In this document: positions 17,327-27,064 of the stretch, in pieces | How the letters are laid out: every line of letters starts with the position of its first letter | Numbering within the stretch: position 1 is the first letter of the stretch | NCBI GenBank assembly: GCA_031280435.1 | Contig: JAITGS010000002.1 | Coordinates: forward strand, 1-53,238 | Length of the DNA stretch: 53,238 bases | Direction of reading: 5' to 3' | Source: Tannerellaceae bacterium | Lineage (GTDB): Bacteria; Bacteroidota; Bacteroidia; Bacteroidales; Tannerellaceae | Notes under the pieces: model-generated | The model's input: only the letters and a program-made list of their open reading frames with translations | Database searches by the model: none | Told to the model about the DNA's origin: nothing | Translations under genes and position numbers: made by a program

Positions 17327-20300
17327 CGACTTCCAGCTCATATCCGCTGACGGCACGCGATGTAAACTCAGGCGCGTAGGAGCACCGTAGCGTTGCGATT
17401 CCGCAACTGTACCTTCCGCTGCGAACCACATTGCCTGCATATTCCATTACATGCGTCCCCGACGAGAGATGGTCGAAATAGAATCGCTCTGCATCGTCGC
17501 CCGGCGAGCGATAGTATATCTGACCGTCGGCCCGACCTGCGCCCGACAACTGCGACACCGGCTCGATGCAGCCCGGACGCATGTCGGTTAGGCAAACGTA
17601 GTCCATGGCACGGTCGGCCCGGATTACAAGCCGAACGATCAGCTTGTCGCCTACCTTCAATCTGTCGCCGGGCTCCACAGCCCGCAAGCGGCGAGCATCA
17701 TCCGAACGGGTTTCAACGAAAAGCTTCTTCTCAAGGTGCAGAGCGCCTTTACTTTGGGCTATGACCGATACAGGGGCGTGATAGCTGCGATATACGGCTC
17801 CCCATGCAGGTGCGGGACCGCTTTTCTCTACCTCCGGCGACGAGGGCAGCGCCTCGGAAAGCTTCAGGCGAGCGTAGCCCGTACCTGCATCGCCTTCGCT
17901 CGGCTCCCACTTGCTGCCGCCCCAGCGTACAGTCATACGGTTTGGCCTGTCCGTCCACTTACTGCCGCTCAGCAGGGCAGCGATAGCGTTCACCGTCGAC
18001 GGATTGGGCTCCCAGCTCTGCGTTTGCTTTTGGCTGAGCAGCCATTGGCGCAGGCGAGCTACCTCCGAAGCCTCTGCGCCTGCGAGTCGGAAGGCCGTCA
18101 GGGCGAGGCAATGCACGTCGACGGCCGAGTGAAAGTAGCCTCCTCTGTTGTTAGGCCAGTACATGCCGAGTTCGGGCGAAGTCACAGCGGTTTTGCGCAT
18201 ATCGTCGACTATACGGACAGCAGCCGGACGCTTCCCGTTATTGTGCATCAGGATTGCAATCCGAGCACGGTCGGCAAGCCCTGCCTTTGCCTGATGCTCT
18301 TCCGCTTTAGCCGTATAGTAACGTATAGCCGCCCGCGATTGGGAGGGCTCCGGGACGTCGCGGAACTCACTGCGCAGGCAGAGATAGGCAAGCTGCTCCG
18401 ACCCGGGCAGAGCATCCGGCAGCGGAGCCTGCCTCCTAAGGCTTTCGTAATCCGACGCTATCAGGCGGTCGAGCCGGCCAAGGGCGCGGAACATCATCGC
18501 CTTCTCCAACTGATTGTACTCCACGGCGCCGGCCTCCCTCAGCACTATCATGCCTTGCAGTATGCAGATCGTTATCGTTCGATCGCTGTGCATGCCTTTG
18601 AACCATCCCCATCCGCCGTCCGGATTCTGTTCGGAGGCAAGGGCGCGGAAGCTTTCCTCCCTCAGGTAGGCGTTGAGGTTAGTATCGAACAGGCGAGACA
18701 GGCTGCGGATGCGATCTGCCTCGAGCCGGGCAGCATTAGCCCAGGGAGTTTCGGACAGACCGACTCCCGTCGCAGACGAGCCCCGCTCCAATGCCGATGA
18801 AAGCTCCCCGCCGGGCTTGGCCTCCGCCATGGCCGCAATGACCTCGCGCAGCCGCGGATTAGTTTGGGCTATATGCGAAGCAAGCGAATGTGCATAGTAG
18901 GAAGCAAAACGGGATACCGCATCTTCCCGAACAGGCCCGGCAAGCACAGGAAGCGCCTGAACGGCATACCATACAGGGTTGGAGCTAAGCTCGATCACAG
19001 TGCTTTCAACCTCAACCGGAGCCGGCGGCAGCTCAATCACCTTAGGCTGCTCCTCATACAGGTAGAAGGGAGTTGCATCCGTCACCTCAACAAGCTCGCT
19101 CAGCAGAGGAATCAGATGCTGCTCGCCGTCGGAGGCCCCACCTCCTTCGGCTACGAACCGACAGCCTATCGCTCCGGGACGTGCCCGAACGACAAGGCTC
19201 CAGTCCAGCGTTTGAGATTCGCCGGGCCGCAGCGAATAGGCCCTGCTCTCCCCAGATCCGGCAACAGCACGGCCCGTCTCCGGCTCGAAAAGCTCCAGAC
19301 GGGCCTCGCCCTCCACAGCTTCTGCCGAAAGATTAACTACGCGAGCCGAAAGCCCCGTCACATCTCCCCTGCGGATAAAGCGCGGAACATAAGGCTGAAT
19401 CATAAAGTCTTTACGCGCAACCACGGCTGCCGAATACAGCCCATGCCGAGCCTCCTTTGTATGCGCCAGAGCCTGAAGCTTCCAGGTGGTATTCCCGTCC
19501 GGCAGAGTGAATTGCAAAGTACACTCGCCCTTCTCGCCATCCGACCGCAGTTGGGGATAGAAGAAGGCCGTTTCGGCAAAGTTCTCCCTCAGCCGGGCAT
19601 CAGCGCGGGCAGCATCAGGCCCGGAAGCAACAGAATAAAGCGCAGGCGCTCCTGCATCAGCTTCAGCCATCACATCCCGGGCCTCCACCGCAGCCGATTC
19701 ATTTCGCGCAGACTTCATCGACAGCCCTCCGGCGCGGGTTGCGTATCCGTATGCCGTAGCCAAGGCATCGCCCCAGTCTATCCGCTCCGTCCTGAAAGCA
19801 GGGATGCTGAAGTCGCGCCACGATCCCTTCTCCGCGCCCCGGACGATGTTGAGCCAGGCCCCCGGCATGTCGCTCCTGAAGCCGGCGCGCACAGGCCGCA
19901 GCGGCTCAAACTCCCAGGCAAAGGGCTGAAGCTCATCCAGCGAAGCGTCGTACATACCCGCCGTAATTTCAGCCTCCACCGGCACAGAGTCGGCCTCCAC
20001 CCGTAGCGTCAGGCTCTCGGTTGCGCCCGGCTGCGTTCTGTCCCTGAAGCTTTGAGGCAAAATGCGGAGGGCGCGGCTTGGCTCCTTGCGCCTGATGTCG
20101 AACCGGGCGCTATGGTAGGCCCCCTCCTTCACCATGGCCACGCTCAGCGTCAGGCTGCGGTACGTTTCACCGAAAGGGATGCCGAAGCGGCGGCACTCAT
20201 CGCTCAGCCGCTCCCATTTGCGAACGATCAGCCGCGGGCCATCCCAGGCCTCACATATAATATATGTATCACCGAGCGAGGTGCCGAACACAATCTCCGC

Positions 20301-22844
20301 CGTATCACCCGGCAGGCACTCCTCTGGGGCCGACGGCGTCCAAAGGGCCGAAAACACAGGCGGGCGGGCATCACTCCGGCTGTAAAGAACCAAATCCGCC
20401 GCGGATTCCACCTCCCGTCCTTTAGTATCCTGCGCCCTCAGCCGGAGGCGAATCCGTCCGGACGGCAACGAGCTCAATCCGATACGGTTTGCCTCCGCCA
20501 AGTTCCCGCTCAATGCAACCCCCTGCGCAATAAGTTCGCCCTCCTCGCCGGGGCTTCCCTCCTTTGTATCTTTTATTTTATGGATGAAATATTGAACTTC
20601 GGCCGGTACGCTCTCTCCGTTCAGGGTTTGTGCCTCTATGCGTAGCTGCGCTCTGTCCTTGTCAACCATCCCCTGAAGATTGCAAAGCAGAACTAAGCTG
20701 CGGTCGCCCACCGAGAACTGAGCCCTGCCCTCCTGGGTTTCGCCTCCCGCATCCGTCACCCTGACTCTTATCTCATAGCTATTATAAGGAGCCTCCTCCT
20801 TTGAAGGCCGGAAGCTCAGGGCGAAGCCTCCTTCGGCGTCAAGCGTACAGGAGCCCGAAGCCACTTCGGTTCCCGAATACAGATGCCTCATCAGCCAGGG
20901 ACGCCGCAGTATCACGTACTCCGCCACGGCCCCGGACAGCGGCAGGCCGGCGAAGGTTGCGGCCCGCCCATGCAGATGCAGCTCATCCCCAAAGACAATC
21001 TCGCCACGGACAGGCTCGACCTCCACCCCGAAGCCCGGACGCTTATACTGTTCAACCCTGACCTGCACGGAGTTTATCCCGGCCTCAAGTGTATAATAGC
21101 CGGTCAGGCCCACCGAAGGCAAAACAAATTCTCCATGAAACGAACCGTACTCGCCGGTGACATACTCCCGTGCAGATACTTCCCTGTCGTTAGCATCCCG
21201 CAGGCCGACCTTCAGGCGACGGCCCTCCACAGGCGCAGGCTCATCTCCGCTGCGAATCAGTATAGCCTTGAAGCGAACGGTTTGACCCAGCCGGTAGATG
21301 GCGCGATCGGTAATCAGCGTCAGCTTCTCCTGCTCGCTCTCATCCTCAAGCCCGTGTCGCCCGTACACGTGCAGATAAGAAATCAGAGCAAAGCTGTCGG
21401 CCCCAAGCTTAGCCTTATATCCATAAAGATCGGCCCAAGCAGGGATGGGCGCAAAGCCGTCGGCATCCGTCCGAAGCGAAGTCGCAGCCGGATCGGCATC
21501 CTTCATATCCGACTTTGCCCCGGCATTATCCCTGTAATACACAAGCTCGGCCCCGGGCAAGGGAGCACCGCTCCACATATCGGTCACGAGAATCTCACCC
21601 GACCCGAAGTCGGACACACGAGCCACCGCTGCCGGACGGCTGACGGCAAAGATGCCCGCGGTTTCCTTGCCTCCTTCAGCCCTGATAACATACTCATATA
21701 TACCGGGCTTGCTTATGGCCGGAAGCAGCACGACGCTGTCTCGCCTGAGGGCCGGATGCGCCTCAGGCAAGGCAATCACGGAGGCGGCAAGCTTCGCCTT
21801 CCGGCGTTTGGAGGCCGACAGGGATGCGCTACGGTAGCTGAAAACATCCATGGGCGAAAGCGAGGTGGCGTAAACCTCAAGCCTAGCCGACTTGAGGTTC
21901 CTGTACTCCAACCGCAGCTCAAGGCTTTGGCCGGGACAGGCAGTGCTTGCCGATCGGGCCGAAAGCAGCGGCGCCTCAAGGTTTTGCAGGTCCTGTCGTA
22001 TAAGATTGATGCGGTCGTAGCGCGGAAAGCGCTCTATGCTGCTCCGGCAGAGCTCCCAGCAGGCCATACGCAGCGAATCGGCCTCCCCGTTGTGCCTCGA
22101 TTCGCGCCACATACGCATGGCCACAAGCTCGTGGACAATCTCCACAGAGCTTTCCGCCCCGTCGTAGGCCCGCAGCAGACTGTCTAAGGCTGCTTCGCGA
22201 CGGGCTACGGCCCCGGGGAAAGCGCCGGAGGCGAGGCGGTTCAGCCCGGCTATCTCCGTCATGATGAGGGCCCTGAGGTCGGGCTGCGATCGCCTGAAGG
22301 CAAGCCGGGCGGAGTAAATCGCCTCCGAGGCCTGTATCTCCATGGCTCTATTGGCCAGAAAGTCGTACAGCGTAGGGTTGAGCGAGGGCAAAGGGGCCTT
22401 GTCCACGGCCAGGATCTCCGTCCATTTGCCCGCAAGCAGAGTCTGCTGCAACAGCCGGGCGGGCCTTAGCGAAGCATCCAGCTCAAGCGCTATCCGCTCC
22501 CCGAACAGATTGTCCGTCCACTCCCTGATGTCGTCCGGCACATAGCCCGCCAAGGGCGTGCGCGAGCTTATGTGCCGGCGGTTTCTGTTCCGGAACTCCA
22601 GGTACAGCTCGGCCGCCATGGAGTGAAGCACAGCCGAGGCTGCCGGAGCCTCAACCGTTGCAGCCAGCTCCGAAAAGCGCCCTATCCAGTACGTCATGCT
22701 GTCGGCATCCGTTGCCAGCGACGCCTTCATCTCTTTTAGCAATAACTTGATGTCCTCAGGATAAAAATCCCTGCCAAGCAGATGCGGGGAAACTATCCCT
22801 CCAATTACATTCAATATAATGATATACAGTATAAGCTTCCTCAT
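17295..22844 (-). CDS. Large alpha-2-macroglobulin family protein without thioester
   Basis: I place the start at ATG 22844, giving 1849 residues beginning MRKLILYIIILNVIGG, a signal peptide or anchor. An upstream extension is open but lacks signal character. The MG2-like segment is near residue 510 (AIYRLGQTVRFKAIL). The central A2M domain is near 1095 (LQFTLPDGNTTWKLQALAHT). The helical toroid follows at about 1300-1580 (NPDGGWGWFKGM). The CxEQ thioester of trapping macroglobulins is absent: the matching place reads VSRFASYYAHSLASHI. The tail is LPSGTHVMEYAGNV-like, a receptor-domain fold. Bacterial members trap or hinder proteases in the periplasm; members without thioester must work otherwise. 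No PBP1C gene, the usual partner in Proteobacteria, is next to it. Confidence 0.88.
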   Translation of the reverse strand: MRKLILYIIILNVIGGIVSPHLLGRDFYPEDIKLLLKEMKASLATDADSMTYWIGRFSELAATVEAPAASAVLHSMAAELYLEFRNRNRRHISSRTPLAGYVPDDIREWTDNLFGERIALELDASLRPARLLQQTLLAGKWTEILAVDKAPLPSLNPTLYDFLANRAMEIQASEAIYSARLAFRRSQPDLRALIMTEIAGLNRLASGAFPGAVARREAALDSLLRAYDGAESSVEIVHELVAMRMWRESRHNGEADSLRMACWELCRSSIERFPRYDRINLIRQDLQNLEAPLLSARSASTACPGQSLELRLEYRNLKSARLEVYATSLSPMDVFSYRSASLSASKRRKAKLAASVIALPEAHPALRRDSVVLLPAISKPGIYEYVIRAEGGKETAGIFAVSRPAAVARVSDFGSGEILVTDMWSGAPLPGAELVYYRDNAGAKSDMKDADPAATSLRTDADGFAPIPAWADLYGYKAKLGADSFALISYLHVYGRHGLEDESEQEKLTLITDRAIYRLGQTVRFKAILIRSGDEPAPVEGRRLKVGLRDANDREVSAREYVTGEYGSFHGEFVLPSVGLTGYYTLEAGINSVQVRVEQYKRPGFGVEVEPVRGEIVFGDELHLHGRAATFAGLPLSGAVAEYVILRRPWLMRHLYSGTEVASGSCTLDAEGGFALSFRPSKEEAPYNSYEIRVRVTDAGGETQEGRAQFSVGDRSLVLLCNLQGMVDKDRAQLRIEAQTLNGESVPAEVQYFIHKIKDTKEGSPGEEGELIAQGVALSGNLAEANRIGLSSLPSGRIRLRLRAQDTKGREVESAADLVLYSRSDARPPVFSALWTPSAPEECLPGDTAEIVFGTSLGDTYIICEAWDGPRLIVRKWERLSDECRRFGIPFGETYRSLTLSVAMVKEGAYHSARFDIRRKEPSRALRILPQSFRDRTQPGATESLTLRVEADSVPVEAEITAGMYDASLDELQPFAWEFEPLRPVRAGFRSDMPGAWLNIVRGAEKGSWRDFSIPAFRTERIDWGDALATAYGYATRAGGLSMKSARNESAAVEARDVMAEADAGAPALYSVASGPDAARADARLRENFAETAFFYPQLRSDGEKGECTLQFTLPDGNTTWKLQALAHTKEARHGLYSAAVVARKDFMIQPYVPRFIRRGDVTGLSARVVNLSAEAVEGEARLELFEPETGRAVAGSGESRAYSLRPGESQTLDWSLVVRARPGAIGCRFVAEGGGASDGEQHLIPLLSELVEVTDATPFYLYEEQPKVIELPPAPVEVESTVIELSSNPVWYAVQALPVLAGPVREDAVSRFASYYAHSLASHIAQTNPRLREVIAAMAEAKPGGELSSALERGSSATGVGLSETPWANAARLEADRIRSLSRLFDTNLNAYLREESFRALASEQNPDGGWGWFKGMHSDRTITICILQGMIVLREAGAVEYNQLEKAMMFRALGRLDRLIASDYESLRRQAPLPDALPGSEQLAYLCLRSEFRDVPEPSQSRAAIRYYTAKAEEHQAKAGLADRARIAILMHNNGKRPAAVRIVDDMRKTAVTSPELGMYWPNNRGGYFHSAVDVHCLALTAFRLAGAEASEVARLRQWLLSQKQTQSWEPNPSTVNAIAALLSGSKWTDRPNRMTVRWGGSKWEPSEGDAGTGYARLKLSEALPSSPEVEKSGPAPAWGAVYRSYHAPVSVIAQSKGALHLEKKLFVETRSDDARRLRAVEPGDRLKVGDKLIVRLVIRADRAMDYVCLTDMRPGCIEPVSQLSGAGRADGQIYYRSPGDDAERFYFDHLSSGTHVMEYAGNVVRSGRYSCGIATLRCSYAPEFTSRAVSGYELEVVREDPRRSVF

Positions 22845-22942
22845 AATATAAACGGCTATAATTTTTCCCGCAATAATAGTGATTTTTTTAAGGACAGCCC
22901 CAATCCCGTCCGCTCCAATCCCCACGCCTGCCCAAACGAAGC

Positions 22943-23465
22943 AAACATAGTCCTATGTTTACATCATCAAAACCGGATTAGGCCAAACATAGTCCTATGT
23001 TGGCATCATCAAAATCAAAACAGGCCAAACATAGTCCTATGTTTACATCATCAAAACCGGATTAGGCCAAACATAGTCCTATGTTGGCATCATCAAAACC
23101 GGATTAGGCAAAACATAGTCCTATGTTCACATCATCAAAACCAAATTAGGCAAAACATAGCTCTATGTTGGCATCATCAAAACCGGATTAGGCAAAACAT
23201 AGTCCTATGTTTTATATGCTTCAGGAAAAACAGGCCAAACATAGTCCTATGTTGGCATCATCAAAATCAAATTAGGCCAAACATAGTCCTATGTTGGCAT
23301 CATCAAAACCGAATTGAGCAAAACATAGTCCTATGTTTTATATGCTTCAGGAAAAACAGGGTCAACATAGCACTATGTTTTGTTCGTTTCAGGAAAATTG
23401 AGGCAAACATCTTGCGTGGTTTGGGTCGTTTCAAAAAAATTGGGGGCTATGTCCTGCGTGGTTGG
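22943..23465. repeat. Intergenic tandem array C, exact 42-bp period, 13 units
   Basis: Units begin at 22943, 22985, 23027, 23069, 23111, 23153, 23195, 23237, 23279, 23321, 23363, 23405 and 23447. All twelve spacings are exactly 42. The first ten units and the eleventh carry a dyad of arms AACATAG and CTATGTT around a 2-base centre (TC, once CT, once CA). The spacer occurs in a few versions (for example CATCATCAAAACCGGATTAGG and a TATGCTTCAGG form). The last two units are worn. The array fills the divergent gap between the alpha-2-macroglobulin and DPP-IV genes, so it is upstream of both. Confidence 0.97.
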
Positions 23466-23533
23466 GCTCAATTGTTTATTAATATTGATAAGTCTATGCG
23501 TGCAGGGGATGAGGAAGATTGTGGAGAGATGAT

Positions 23534-23541
23534 TACTTTTG
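23534..23541 (+). promoter_or_regulatory. -7 element for the DPP-IV gene
   Basis: TACTTTTG matches TAnnTTTG and stands 30 bases before ATG 23571. It lies after the end of array C, so the array itself is unlikely to be translated. Confidence 0.5.
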
Positions 23542-23570
23542 CGCTTCGTACACAAAAAAAAATTATTATC

Positions 23571-25745
23571 ATGAAAACAGTATCAGGCGCGCTTATTTTA
23601 TTTTTTATTATGGCTGCGGGGCTCACGGCTCAGAACGGCGGCCGGCAAATTGAACTTAAGGAGGTCATTGACGGGGCCTTCAGGCAGTCGTCCTACGTTG
23701 GCGAGATGCGATCTATGCCCGACGGGGAACACTACACGGCTATGAACCGCGAACGCAGTATGATTCTGAAATATTCGTACCGTACCGGCTTGCCTGTCGA
23801 TACCATTTTTGATGCAAAGAAGGCGAGGGAGTGCGGATTTGATACCTTCGACGGCTACGAGATTGCCGCATCGGGCCACCGCATCCTCATCCGCAGGGAG
23901 ACGGAGCAGCTCTATCGCCGGTCGTCTAAGGCGCGGGTGTTTGACTATGATGTGCGACGCAATTATGTTAAAAGTATGACGGACGGGGATGAAAAGATTA
24001 TGATTCCTACCTTCTCGCCCGACGGGAGGATGTGCGCCTTCGTGAAGGGCAATAACATCTGGATAAGGAAGTTCGACTTCGATACGGAGGTGCAGGTTAC
24101 GCGCGACGGGGAGCTAAACCGGGTGCTGAACGGGGTGACGGACTGGGTGTACGAGGAAGAGTTCTCGGTGACGCGGCTCATGGCATGGTCGCCGGACAGC
24201 GAGGTGCTGGCCTTTGTGCGTTCCGACGAGTCGGCGGTGCCTACCTTCTCCATGGCTATGTACGGCGACAGCACATATCCCACAGCCACGTCCTTCAAAT
24301 ATCCCAAACCGGGCGAGGCGAACTCGACGGTGAGCGTGCATGCCTACATTGTGCAGACAAGGGAGACTAAGCCGCTCCAGGTGCCGGCCGAAGGCGACTT
24401 CTACATACCGAGGATAGACTTCACAAGCAATTCCGACCAATTGGCGGTGATGACGCTGAACCGTAACCAGAACGTTTTCAACATGTACTATGTTAATCCG
24501 CGCAGCGGCGTGTCCCGCCTGATCCTGAGGGAGGAAAACCGGCGCTACTTCGATTCGGATTTTATCTCAACCATAAGTTTCAACCGCAACGGCTTTATCC
24601 GCCTTAGCGAAACGGACGGATACACGCACATCTACATGCACAGCCCGACGGGCACGGTGCAACGACAGGTGACGAAGGGCCCATGGGACGTTACCCGGCT
24701 GCACGGCTACGACGAATCGACCCGGACGGTTTACTACGAATCGGCTGAGGAGAGCCCTTTGCGCCGCTCTGTGTATAAAATAGACGAAAAAGGGGTGAAG
24801 ACGCGCCTGTCGAAATCAGATGGAACGAACTCGGCTACCTTCAGCAGCTCGTTTGCTTATTATCTGGGGCGACATTCGTCCATATCGAGTCCGCTGACGG
24901 TGACTTTATATGAAACCAAAACGGGTAATGCCGTGCGGACTTTGATTGATAACGCGGCGCTGCGTACCAAGCTTGCCGAGTATTCGTTCGGGCGGAAGGA
25001 GTTCACAACCATAGTTACGGCTTCGGGCGTTGAGCTTAACGGCTGGGTGCTCAAGCCCCAGGGAATGGAGGCCGGGAAGCGCTACCCGCTGCTTATGATT
25101 CAGTACAGCGGGCCTAACTCGCAACAGGCTACGGATGGCTTCGGATTCGATTGGGAATACTACCTGTCGGCCCGCGGCTTTGTTGTGGCCTGCTTCGACG
25201 GACGCGGCACCGGAGCCCGCGGCGAAGAGTTCAGGAAGTGTACGTATATGAAGATGGGTGAGCTGGAATCGCGCGACCAGGCCGAGGCTGCCCGCGAGCT
25301 TGCCAAGCTCCCCTTCGTCGACGGCAAGCGCATGGCGATATGGGGATGGAGCTTCGGAGGATATAATACGCTGATGGCGATGTCGACAGGCAACGGAACC
25401 TTTGCCGCCGGGATTGCCGTTGCCCCGCCTACGGACTGGCGCTTCTACGATACGGTATACACCGAACGCTTCATGCGTACGCCAAAGGAAAATAAGGCCG
25501 GCTATGATGCCACTTCGCCCATTCTGCTGGCGGACAGGCTCCGCGGCAAGCTGCTTTTGGTTCACGGAACGGCGGATGATAACGTCCACTTCACCCAAAG
25601 CATCATCTATGCCGAGGCTTTGGTTCAGGCGGGCAAGCAATTCGAAATGCAGTTTTATAAGGACAGGAACCACGGCATTGGCGGAGGCAAAACCCGCCTG
25701 CATCTGTATACCCGCATGGCGGAATTCCTCTTTAATAATTTGTAG
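23571..25745 (+). CDS. Dipeptidyl peptidase IV (S9B prolyl peptidase)
   Basis: The enzyme removes X-Pro or X-Ala dipeptides from peptides in the periplasm, feeding amino-acid fermentation. From ATG 23571 it has 724 residues: a signal peptide (GALILFFIMAAGLTAQ), a beta-propeller to about residue 470, and an alpha/beta-hydrolase domain. The triad is visible: Ser594 in GWSFGGY, Asp669 in HGTADDNVHF, His701 in DRNHGIGG. The propeller has the EEEF substrate-binding motif in DWVYEEEFSVTR. The frame stays open for 263 codons upstream through array C. The signal peptide and promoter favour the start chosen. lipA follows directly, which suggests coupled expression. Confidence 0.94.
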   Translation: MKTVSGALILFFIMAAGLTAQNGGRQIELKEVIDGAFRQSSYVGEMRSMPDGEHYTAMNRERSMILKYSYRTGLPVDTIFDAKKARECGFDTFDGYEIAASGHRILIRRETEQLYRRSSKARVFDYDVRRNYVKSMTDGDEKIMIPTFSPDGRMCAFVKGNNIWIRKFDFDTEVQVTRDGELNRVLNGVTDWVYEEEFSVTRLMAWSPDSEVLAFVRSDESAVPTFSMAMYGDSTYPTATSFKYPKPGEANSTVSVHAYIVQTRETKPLQVPAEGDFYIPRIDFTSNSDQLAVMTLNRNQNVFNMYYVNPRSGVSRLILREENRRYFDSDFISTISFNRNGFIRLSETDGYTHIYMHSPTGTVQRQVTKGPWDVTRLHGYDESTRTVYYESAEESPLRRSVYKIDEKGVKTRLSKSDGTNSATFSSSFAYYLGRHSSISSPLTVTLYETKTGNAVRTLIDNAALRTKLAEYSFGRKEFTTIVTASGVELNGWVLKPQGMEAGKRYPLLMIQYSGPNSQQATDGFGFDWEYYLSARGFVVACFDGRGTGARGEEFRKCTYMKMGELESRDQAEAARELAKLPFVDGKRMAIWGWSFGGYNTLMAMSTGNGTFAAGIAVAPPTDWRFYDTVYTERFMRTPKENKAGYDATSPILLADRLRGKLLLVHGTADDNVHFTQSIIYAEALVQAGKQFEMQFYKDRNHGIGGGKTRLHLYTRMAEFLFNNL

Positions 25746-25751
25746 GTGATT

Positions 25752-26600
25752 ATGGCTGCGCAGACCAAGGCTAAACCTTCCTGGCTTAAGACCCGCATGG
25801 CAGGCGGCAGGCAATATTCGGAAACAAAGGATATTGCCGGCAGGCTGAATACTATCTGCGTTGCGGGCAAGTGCCCCAATCGGGTGGAATGTTGGGGCCG
25901 TGGCACTGCCACTTTCCTTATATGCGGACAGATCTGCACCCGGTCGTGCAAGTTTTGCAATACGCCTACGGGCCGCCCGCTTCCATTGGATCCGGATGAG
26001 CCCGATATGGTGGCGGAAAGCATACGTCGTATGGAGCTCAGGCATGCGGTGATAACATCCGTTGACCGCGACGATCTGAAGGATGGCGGCGCGGCTCACT
26101 GGGTGGCTGTGATGAGGGCTATCCGGCGCGTCAATGCATCGACCACGCTTGAGGTGCTGATCCCCGACTTCGGGGGCGAGCCGTCGCTGCTCGACCTTGT
26201 GCTGGACGAGAGCCCGGACATAGTGGGTCATAATCTGGAGACGGTGAGGCGGCTGACCCCGGCCGTGCGCAGCCTTGCACGATACGACCGTAGCCTTGAG
26301 GTGATCCGCCATTGCGCCCGCCGGGCTACTACCAAGACCGGCATCATGGTGGGCCTTGGCGAAACGGAGGCGGAGGTGATGGAGCTGATGGACGATGCCC
26401 TCCGGGCCGGCGCAAGTATGCTCACCATCGGACAGTATCTGCGCCCTGCCCCCTCGCTGCTGCCTGTGTCGGAGTACGTTGCTCCCGGTAAGTTCAGGGA
26501 TTGGAAGGAGGCGGCCCTGCTTAAGGGCTATCGTCATGTGGAGAGCGGGCCCCTGGTGCGGTCGTCGTATCATGCGGCGGCGATAGACGCTAAGGGCTGA
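25752..26600 (+). CDS. lipA: Lipoyl synthase
   Basis: LipA inserts two sulfurs into octanoyl groups on lipoyl domains of 2-oxoacid dehydrogenases and the glycine cleavage H protein. The 282-residue protein shows both clusters. The sacrificial one has Cys36, Cys41 and Cys47 (CVAGKCPNRVEC). The radical-SAM one has Cys62, Cys66 and Cys69 (CTRSCKFC). The conserved RSSYHA with the serine ligand is near the C-terminus. I chose ATG 25752; GTG 25746 is in frame and only two codons earlier. It starts 6 bases after the DPP-IV stop. No lipB or lplA is adjacent. Confidence 0.96.
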   Translation: MAAQTKAKPSWLKTRMAGGRQYSETKDIAGRLNTICVAGKCPNRVECWGRGTATFLICGQICTRSCKFCNTPTGRPLPLDPDEPDMVAESIRRMELRHAVITSVDRDDLKDGGAAHWVAVMRAIRRVNASTTLEVLIPDFGGEPSLLDLVLDESPDIVGHNLETVRRLTPAVRSLARYDRSLEVIRHCARRATTKTGIMVGLGETEAEVMELMDDALRAGASMLTIGQYLRPAPSLLPVSEYVAPGKFRDWKEAALLKGYRHVESGPLVRSSYHAAAIDAKG

Positions 26601-26626
26601 GGGGAGGCAATGAATGAGGACGGCGC

Positions 26627-27004
26627 TTACCTTTTCCAGGTCAGAGGCGGATAAAAGGCATTTTCGATATGCTCAATCTCAACGGACTTTTGTTTATGCA
26701 CAACCGTGATAATGTCGAACCGAACGGCTTTCTCCACGTTGAAGTGCCGTACATACACGTCGGCTGCGGCTACAATCCTGTCGATTTTCGATCGGTTGAC
26801 GGCCTGCCCGGGAGACATCAGGAAGGCGGCGGATCGGGTTTTGACCTCGACGACAATGAGCTCGCTGTCGTTCTCGGCAATGATGTCCAGCTCGTAATGC
26901 CTCCATCGCCAGTTGGAATGGAGTATTCTGTAACCGATGGAAGTTAGATATTGTCGGGCTTGTTCTTCGCCGTCGAGGCCTGTTTTAAGATTTTGGTGGT
27001 TCAT
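26627..27004 (-). CDS. YraN family (UPF0102) nuclease-like protein
   Basis: The 125-residue protein matches the YraN family: GEEQARQYLTSIGYRIL near the start, then ELDIIAENDSELIVVEVKTRS, in which Asp, Glu and the EVK triple form the core of a PD-(D/E)XK nuclease fold. Its biochemical activity is not established for the family. It is convergent with lipA (26-base gap) and divergent from the small basic protein (60-base gap), whose promoter occupies that gap. Confidence 0.9.
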   Translation of the reverse strand: MNHQNLKTGLDGEEQARQYLTSIGYRILHSNWRWRHYELDIIAENDSELIVVEVKTRSAAFLMSPGQAVNRSKIDRIVAAADVYVRHFNVEKAVRFDIITVVHKQKSVEIEHIENAFYPPLTWKR

Positions 27005-27026
27005 AGAGTCTTTGTTACTGTTTTAA

Positions 27027-27059
27027 TTTGACACGAATATAAGTAAATTAATATATTTG
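27027..27059 (+). promoter_or_regulatory. Promoter of the small basic protein/tadA unit
   Basis: TTTG at 27027-27030 and TATATTTG at 27052-27059 are 21 bases apart, a full Bacteroidetes promoter. The ATG at 27065 comes only 5 bases after the -7 element. The transcript should therefore start at or next to the start codon. Confidence 0.65.
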
Positions 27060-27064
27060 CGGCT

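Noticed and set aside
17736..22187. Long plus-strand frames inside the alpha-2-macroglobulin gene
   Set aside because: Arg- and Pro-rich translations typical of antisense shadows. The minus frame has recognisable domains through its whole length.
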